From assembly GCA_021846025.1 (NCBI GenBank), contig JAJZDV010000004.1, forward strand, positions 1 through 54,558: 54,558 bases of DNA, read 5' to 3'. Origin of the DNA: Pseudomonadota bacterium (GTDB taxonomy: Bacteria; Pseudomonadota; Gammaproteobacteria; Burkholderiales; Burkholderiaceae_C). The position numbers were made by a program, and so were the translations under genes. The notes under the pieces are model-generated. The model did no database searches, had not been told where the DNA came from, and saw only the letters and a list, made by a program, of their open reading frames with translations. Positions 49,408-54,558 of this stretch are shown here, one piece after another (position 1 is the first letter of the stretch; the number at the start of each line of letters is the position of its first letter).

Positions 49408-50469
49408 TCATGCCGCCACCTCCAGCAGCGCGCCGTGGCAGCTGAAGCCGGCGCCGAAGGACGAGAGCCACCACCAGCCCGGCGGCGCCGCGTCGGCCAG
49501 GGCTGCTTCCAGCACGAAGTAGACGAAGGCGCTCGACAGATTGCCGTACTGACGCAGCATCGAGGCGCTGTAGCGCAGGTTTTCGGCCGGCAGGCCGAAC
49601 GCGCGTTCCAGGGCAAGCAGCACATCGCGCCCACCGGCATGCAGGATCCAGGTGCCGATGTCGCCCCTGCCCAGCCCGGCGCGCGTCAGCACGGTGTCCA
49701 GCACGCGGCGCGCATGCTCGGCGGCCAGGGACGGCACGGCGCGGGTCAGGATGTTGCGCAGCATGCCGTCGCGGCTCTCGAACATCAGCGCCTTGCGCTC
49801 GGTCGGATCGATCAGCGACATGCTGTCCTTCCAGGCGATGCGCGGCCCGCCGGCCTGTGGCGTGTTCGACAACACCGCCGCGCCGGCACCGTCGCCGAAC
49901 AGGCAGGCGCTGATCAGCACCCCGGGGTCGTTGTCGAGATACATCGCCGCGCTGCAGATTTCGACGCAAACCGAGAGCACATGCTCGGCCGCACCCGCCG
50001 CAAGCAGCGCGCGGCCGAGTTGCATGTTGGGGAGCGCCGCGGCACAGCCCTGGCCCACGAGGTCGAAGGCCTGCACATCGGCACGCAGCCCCAGGCGCTC
50101 GACCACGTAGCCCGACAGCCCCGGGCAGAGGTAACCGGTGCAGGTGCTGACGACGACCGCACCGATGTCGCCCGGCTCCATGCCGGCCTTGGCCAGTGCG
50201 CGCCGCGCCGCCAGTGTCGCCAGCACCGGGGCGTTGGCGAGAAAACGCCGGGCCAGGGTGTTCGGGTCGATGGTGAAGACGTCGTCGAGCGTATCGACCG
50301 CGAGCTGGCGCGCCTCCATGCCGTTGTCGCGCTGCAGGACGGTGCTGGCAATGAAGTGCGAGCGTGCATCCAGCCGCGCAAACCAGTCGGATTGCTGGAA
50401 CGCGTCGAGGCACTCGGCCTTGGTGTAGCGGGCGGGTGGCGTCGCGGTACCGATTCCACGAAAGTACAT
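49408..50469 (-). CDS. Type III polyketide synthase (chalcone/stilbene synthase family)
   Basis: A 353-residue homodimeric synthase. The Cys-His-Asn triad is complete: Cys142 in DLVGQGCAAALPN, His277 in WILHAGGRDVL and Asn310 in RQYGNLSSAFV. Bacterial members extend fatty acyl or other starters with malonyl-CoA to give alkylresorcinols, alkylpyrones or related phenolics. It is the first gene of a minus-strand operon with methyltransferase, oxidoreductase, ACP and ketosynthase, suggesting a fatty starter delivered from the dedicated ACP. The product cannot be named from sequence. Confidence 0.93.
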   Translation of the reverse strand: MYFRGIGTATPPARYTKAECLDAFQQSDWFARLDARSHFIASTVLQRDNGMEARQLAVDTLDDVFTIDPNTLARRFLANAPVLATLAARRALAKAGMEPGDIGAVVVSTCTGYLCPGLSGYVVERLGLRADVQAFDLVGQGCAAALPNMQLGRALLAAGAAEHVLSVCVEICSAAMYLDNDPGVLISACLFGDGAGAAVLSNTPQAGGPRIAWKDSMSLIDPTERKALMFESRDGMLRNILTRAVPSLAAEHARRVLDTVLTRAGLGRGDIGTWILHAGGRDVLLALERAFGLPAENLRYSASMLRQYGNLSSAFVYFVLEAALADAAPPGWWWLSSFGAGFSCHGALLEVAA

Positions 50470-50967
50470 GGGTGCTGGGTGCAGGGTGCGTTAGGGCCGA
50501 AAAATGCAGCAGTACAGATGTTGGCGGGCAAGCTGAAGCCAGGTGCCCCGCCACGCGATCAAGACAGCGTGGGATTTCTCCGAACGCAATGTAGGGACGC
50601 AGCTTGCAAGAGGTCTGTGCGCGGGCGAACGCAGGTCAAACGAAGAGACAGGCGAACGCCGCGTGGGCTTGGAACGAGCTGCAATGTGCGGTTTGTCATC
50701 GGCAGCCAGGCATGCAAGCCTTTGGATGCATTGTGCACAACACAAAAAGCCCTTCCAAACCCTACGTTACCTTCCGCACAGACCACAGGTGCTGAAGCCA
50801 GGTAACTTGCGGATGTTCCCGCCTGTCTGGATGCCGCTCGAAACAGGGTTTGAACGCCAGGCCCTTGGCCCAGGATGGTTGCCGGCACCTGAACAAGGGC
50901 CAGAATCGAGCCCAAGGACACCCATGAACGCATCCATGACGGCAAGCACGGATGCCATCGGCAAGCC
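50470..50967. other. Divergent intergenic region without a clear gene
   Basis: 498 bases between the polyketide synthase and the esterase genes. Short frames exist but none shows a ribosome site, a recognisable domain or conservation that I can see. It probably holds the promoters of both flanking genes. Confidence 0.5.
50729..50757 (-). promoter_or_regulatory. Weak candidate sigma-70 promoter of the polyketide operon
   Basis: On the minus strand TTGGAA and CACAAT (four of six matches each to -35 and -10) are separated by 17 bases, in the most AT-rich part of the gap. It would give a leader of about 250 bases. Offered with low confidence. Confidence 0.2.
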
Positions 50968-52281
50968 ATGCATGCATCCCTGCAGAATCTGATTCGCGAG
51001 GCGACGAGGCTGACCCAGGCCGGCCGTTTGGACGAGGCCACCGCGGCCATTCAGCGGGCGCTGGACGTGATGCGTGCAGACAAGGCCGACGCTGCCAGCG
51101 CCGACCGGCCTGCCGATGGCAGATTTGAACTGCCGGCGCCGGCAGCCGCGGCTCGCGGGGAAACGCACGGCCGCCCGGAGCGTGCTCTTTCCCCCGCAGG
51201 GGCTGCCGCGGTGGCGCAGCAGCTTGGGGATGGTCTCGAAATCGATCGACAGAAGAACATCGAGGATGCGCACGGCGACAGCCAACCCGGCTTCACCGCC
51301 TTGGGGCGCAGGCTGGTGCCGCGCGGCGCTGCCGGAGTCGTTCGGGAGCCAAGCGGCCGGAGCGCCTTCGTCGACGGCGTGTTCGAGCATGCGGGCACGA
51401 CGCGCCGCTACAAGCTCTACATCCCAGCGGGGCACGACGCGCGGGCGCTGCCACTCGTGGTCATGCTGCATGGCTGCAATCAGAGCCCTGAGGATTTCGC
51501 CGCCGGCACGGGCATGAATGCGAGGGCTGGCGAGCAGGGATTCTTCGTGCTCTACCCCGAGCAAGCGCAGGAGGCCAATCCCGCCCGCTGCTGGAACTGG
51601 TTTCAGCAGGACCACCAGTTGCGCGGCCTGGGAGAGCCGGCCTTGATCGCCGCGATGGCGCAGGCGATGGTGCTGCGGCATGGCATGGATGGCCGCCGCG
51701 TTTACATCGCGGGGCTGTCGGCCGGTGGCGCGATGGCGGCCATCGTTGCGGCGGCTTATCCCGACGTTTTCGCGGCGGTCGGGGTGCATTCCGGTCTCGC
51801 TCCCGGCGCGGCAGACAACCTGCCGGACGCCCTCGCGGCCATGCGCGGCGGTGCGGCGGGGCCGCGCCCACAGGGCCAGGGCAAAGGTAAAAGCCCGGTC
51901 CCGATCTCGGGCCCGCTCATCAGGCCGCGGATTCTGGTGCCGACCATCGTGTTCCACGGCGATCAGGACCGCACGGTTCATCCGCGCAATGGCGAGCAGG
52001 TCATCGCCGCAGCCATGGAACGCCTCGGCACCCTGCCGGCCACGTCCGCACAGCAGCTCCGCACGGAACGAGGTGTTTCTGCGGGCGGGCGAAGCTACAC
52101 CCGCAGCCACCACGGGGCACAAGGCCAGGCCATGAGCGAGCACTGGACCTTGCATGGTGCGGGGCATGCCTGGTCCGGCGGGCGCGCCAAGGGTTCGTAC
52201 ACCGACCCCAGCGGACCCGATGCCACCGGCGAGATGCTGCGCTTCTTTTTTGCCCAGCCGTATGGCCCTGCCGGGCATTGA
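50968..52281 (+). CDS. PHB-depolymerase-family esterase (short-chain PHA or feruloyl-type)
   Basis: A 437-residue alpha/beta hydrolase of the PHB depolymerase esterase family (LpqC/type 1 catalytic domain). The N-terminal 50 residues resemble the EATRLTQAGRLDEATAAIQRAL helix common in these proteins, followed by an Ala/Pro-rich linker. The catalytic core has LVVMLHGCNQSPEDFA, nucleophile Ser in YIAGLSAGGAMAA, an Asp in FHGDQDRTVHP and His in GAGHAWSGG. No clear signal peptide is present. It may act on polyester oligomers or aromatic esters; substrate unproven. The start at 50968 lacks a strong ribosome site. Confidence 0.85.
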   Translation: MHASLQNLIREATRLTQAGRLDEATAAIQRALDVMRADKADAASADRPADGRFELPAPAAAARGETHGRPERALSPAGAAAVAQQLGDGLEIDRQKNIEDAHGDSQPGFTALGRRLVPRGAAGVVREPSGRSAFVDGVFEHAGTTRRYKLYIPAGHDARALPLVVMLHGCNQSPEDFAAGTGMNARAGEQGFFVLYPEQAQEANPARCWNWFQQDHQLRGLGEPALIAAMAQAMVLRHGMDGRRVYIAGLSAGGAMAAIVAAAYPDVFAAVGVHSGLAPGAADNLPDALAAMRGGAAGPRPQGQGKGKSPVPISGPLIRPRILVPTIVFHGDQDRTVHPRNGEQVIAAAMERLGTLPATSAQQLRTERGVSAGGRSYTRSHHGAQGQAMSEHWTLHGAGHAWSGGRAKGSYTDPSGPDATGEMLRFFFAQPYGPAGH

Positions 52282-52424
52282 ATCCAGGGGCGGTGCGTGC
52301 AGCGTTCGCTGCCGAACAGACATGGCACGCCCCGCCGCCTACCTTGTGTTCAAGCGTTCTCCGGCACAGGCCAATGCGAGCGCTTGGGTCAATTCTCAAC
52401 ACACATTCTTGAAGCGAGATGAAC

Positions 52425-52865
52425 ATGAACGACGAAGAGCGGGATACCTATGGCATGTACAAAGGCCGGACGAATGGCGGGAACGTGGGCGCCCTGCATG
52501 AGGGCAGCCGCACCGGCCTGATGGGCGCTGACACGCTGATCGGCACCGATGTGCACAACGAGCAGGCGGACAACCTGGGCGAGATCAAGGAAATCATGCT
52601 GGACATGCGCAGCGGCCGCATTGACTATGCGGTGCTGTCGTTCGGCGGCTTTCTTGGCATGGGCGAGAAGTTGTTTGCCGTGCCGTGGGGTGCTCTGAAG
52701 CTTGACGCCGACCACAAATATTTCGTGCTGAATGTGGACAAGGAGCGCCTCAAAAGCGCACCGGGTTTCGACAAGGACAACTGGCCCAATAGGGTGGATC
52801 CAACCTGGGCCACGAGCATCCACAGCTACTACGGCACCAAGTACTACACGGCCCGCGCTGTATAA
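52425..52865 (+). CDS. PRC-barrel domain protein
   Basis: About 146 residues with a PRC-barrel from about residue 34 (LIGTDVHNEQADNLGEIKEI then GRIDYAVLSFGGFLGMGEKL and FAVPWGALKLD). Such small proteins occur in stress regions; the partner is unknown. The acidic N-terminus and Tyr-rich C-terminus (SYYGTKYYTA) are unassigned. The second ATG at 52425 has GCGAG at better spacing than the first at 52419. Confidence 0.88.
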   Translation: MNDEERDTYGMYKGRTNGGNVGALHEGSRTGLMGADTLIGTDVHNEQADNLGEIKEIMLDMRSGRIDYAVLSFGGFLGMGEKLFAVPWGALKLDADHKYFVLNVDKERLKSAPGFDKDNWPNRVDPTWATSIHSYYGTKYYTARAV

Positions 52866-53011
52866 GGCCGCCAGGCGCACGGGGGTCCCGTGCGCCACAC
52901 AGGCTGATGGCGAATGCTCGCCATCAGCCCACAACCGCATCGACTCTGAACCTGGATCTGGACCGGCCGCCTCGGCTCTAACCTACGAGTGCGGCGGGCT
53001 GAGCACGATGC

Positions 53012-53755
53012 TCAGTGCATCGACGTCCGGTAGATCTCCTTGTCCCTGCCGTAGCAACTGCAGGCGGCCGCTTCGAGGCCGCTGCGATCGAGCACCTTGA
53101 GTTCGCCGCGGTGGTACTCGATCAGGCCGTTGCGCTGCAAATTCCCCGCAGCCACGGTCACGCCGACGCGGCGGACGCCGAGCATGTGGGCGAGAAATTC
53201 GTGGGTCACATGGAACGCGTCGGAGTGCGCGCGGTCCTGGCTCATCAAAAGCCAACGCGCCAGGCGCGCATCGATCAGATGAAAGCGCAGACACGACGCC
53301 GAGGAGGCCAACTGCGCCATCAGCACATAGATATAGCGGTTCAGGCTTTGCTGCAAGGCCGGACTCTGCCGCAATTCGTGCTGAAAGGCGCTTTGCTCGA
53401 CACGCCATGCACTGCCCGCGCCTTGCACCACGGCCAGCAACGGTGACGTTGCCACCCCCAGTGCCAACTGCACACCCAGCATGCCTTCACGTCCGACCAT
53501 ACCCACTTCCAGCGGAAGATGGGCTTCGATCTGCTGCAGCAGGGAAATGAACCCGTCAACGGGAAAGTAGGCGTACAAGGACGGCGTCCCCTGCACCAAC
53601 AGCACTTCGGACAAAACCAGATGCACAGGCTCGCAAAGGCTCAGGAGTCGCTGGCGTTCGGCGTGGGGCAGGTGCGCAACAAGGGAATTCTGGGCGGTGG
53701 TCAAGGTCGCTTTCGTTCGGTTGCAACCCCCAAGCCTGGGGGACGCGTCAGCCAT
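53012..53755 (-). CDS. Crp/Fnr-family transcriptional regulator
   Basis: A 247-residue regulator: cyclic-nucleotide-binding-like domain (about residues 40-150, VGMVGREGMLGVQLALG) and a C-terminal winged helix (HMLGVRRVGVTVAAGNLQRN). No cysteine cluster for an Fe-S centre is visible at the N-terminus. The ATG at 53755 has AAAGG upstream; the frame is open beyond it. It is a close relative of the protein encoded next to it. Its target and signal are unknown. Confidence 0.88.
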   Translation of the reverse strand: MADASPRLGGCNRTKATLTTAQNSLVAHLPHAERQRLLSLCEPVHLVLSEVLLVQGTPSLYAYFPVDGFISLLQQIEAHLPLEVGMVGREGMLGVQLALGVATSPLLAVVQGAGSAWRVEQSAFQHELRQSPALQQSLNRYIYVLMAQLASSASCLRFHLIDARLARWLLMSQDRAHSDAFHVTHEFLAHMLGVRRVGVTVAAGNLQRNGLIEYHRGELKVLDRSGLEAAACSCYGRDKEIYRTSMH

Positions 53756-53871
53756 GCATGGCCTTTGAATGCCGCTGGACTGACCGTTGCACAATGCACG
53801 AAAACCACCGCCTTGACTGTCTGCTGCCGCACACAGCGGTCCATCAAGGTCGTTGCCGGCGGGCTGCAGGC

Positions 53872-54558
53872 TCAAATCGCCACCGTATGCGGCAACAGGC
53901 GGTCGTATTCGGTTTTCACCACGGCGTAGCACTCGCAACTGCGATGCTCCAGTCCCGCACGGTCGAGCACTTTGATGTGCCCGCGCGCGTACTCGATCAG
54001 CCCTGCGCGCTGCAGCTTGAGCGCCGCCTCGGTGACGCCCTCTCGGCGCACCCCCAGCATGTTCGAGATCAACTCCTGTGTCATGACCAGGTTGTAGCCC
54101 TGCAGTCGGTCCAGGCTCAGCAGCAGCCAGCGGCAGAGTTGCTGGTCCAGCGAGTGGTGGCGATTGCAAACCGCCGTTTGCGTCATCTGCGTGATCAGCG
54201 CCTGGGTGTAGCGCAGCAGCAGGTGCAGCACCGGGCCGCCGCGGTTGAACTCGGTTTGCATCCCCGAGGCCCGCAGCCGGTAGCACTCGCCAGCGCTTTG
54301 CACCACGGCACGGCTGGGAGTGGACTCGCCGCCCATGAAGAGCGACACCCCAACCAGCCCTTCACGCCCAACGACCGCGATTTCCGCGGAGGAGCCGTCT
54401 TCCAGTACATAGAGCAAGGAGACGATGGCCGTGGTGGGGAAATACACATGGGTCTGCGGCTTGCCCGACTCGTACAACACCTCGCCGAGTTCGAGGTTCA
54501 CCCATTCGAGCTGCGGCTGCCAGCGCAACCACTCCGGCTCGGGCATGGAGGCCAGCAG
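53872..54558 (-). CDS. Crp/Fnr-family regulator, 5' end beyond the window
   Basis: At least 228 residues of a Crp/Fnr regulator. The cupin-like effector domain includes LELGEVLYESGKPQTHVYFP and VVGREGLVGVSLFMGG; the winged helix has ISNMLGVRREGVTEAALKLQ. The frame is open to the window edge, and the in-frame sequence LLAS before the ATG at 54546 fits the family, so the real start is probably outside. It is a tandem paralogue of the regulator at 53012, with 116 bases between them. Confidence 0.88.
   Translation of the reverse strand: MLASMPEPEWLRWQPQLEWVNLELGEVLYESGKPQTHVYFPTTAIVSLLYVLEDGSSAEIAVVGREGLVGVSLFMGGESTPSRAVVQSAGECYRLRASGMQTEFNRGGPVLHLLLRYTQALITQMTQTAVCNRHHSLDQQLCRWLLLSLDRLQGYNLVMTQELISNMLGVRREGVTEAALKLQRAGLIEYARGHIKVLDRAGLEHRSCECYAVVKTEYDRLLPHTVAI

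Noticed and set aside
49333-50805. A 490-codon plus-strand frame opposite the type III polyketide synthase
   Set aside because: Antisense shadow of a gene with an intact catalytic triad.

Overview
The window is about 54.6 kb of dense, high-GC DNA with the gene content of a betaproteobacterial (Burkholderiales-like) chromosome: def-fmt-htpX facing LysM-dprA-smg, yajC-secD-secF, purB, gcdH, an AcoR-type sigma-54 activator and several LysR and Crp/Fnr regulators. I cannot name the genus from sequence alone. I saw no rRNA, tRNA, CRISPR array, prophage or insertion sequence.

Left part (1-13.4 kb). A minus-strand alcohol-oxidation operon runs from an aldehyde dehydrogenase through DUF779 and a PQQ alcohol dehydrogenase to a binding-protein/cytochrome c fusion and a secreted protein cut by the window edge. 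The PQQ enzyme carries the WDYDG double-Asp signature of lanthanide-dependent enzymes. Its divergent regulator is an AcoR-like sigma-54 activator, and a -24/-12-like site and inverted repeats lie between them. Next comes a LysR-controlled cluster: isochorismatase-like hydrolase, two DODA-type dioxygenases on opposite strands, a YpfH-like esterase and a DoxX membrane protein, followed by a glutathione S-transferase.

Middle (13.5-37.7 kb). Housekeeping genes: purB, a small membrane protein, htpX (with a candidate heat-shock promoter), fmt (apparently a TTG start overlapping def), def, a LysM protein, dprA, smg, a lipoprotein, secF/secD/yajC, a DUF2784 protein and gcdH. A slipin gene then precedes one 2945-codon gene for a cyclic beta-1,2-glucan synthase-type enzyme.

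Right part (37.7-54.6 kb). This accessory, stress-flavoured region holds a diguanylate cyclase with a small partner protein, a ferritin-like protein, a one-cysteine DksA-like protein, a universal stress protein, a transglutaminase-like protein, and many small envelope or stress proteins (DUF3096, BON, glycine zipper, DUF3309, CsbD). It also holds a compact minus-strand biosynthetic operon (type III polyketide synthase, methyltransferase, FAD oxidoreductase, acyl carrier protein, FabF-like ketosynthase) that suggests a phenolic-lipid or quinone product made from a dedicated acyl starter. A PHB-depolymerase-type esterase, a PRC-barrel protein and two tandem Crp/Fnr regulators close the window.

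The most unusual non-coding signal is a 78-bp GC-rich tandem repeat family seen at two places: two in-frame copies inside the ferritin-like gene, and two and a half copies between the acyl carrier protein and ketosynthase genes. The two arrays differ in sequence but keep the same period, and each can be drawn with the same nested hairpins.
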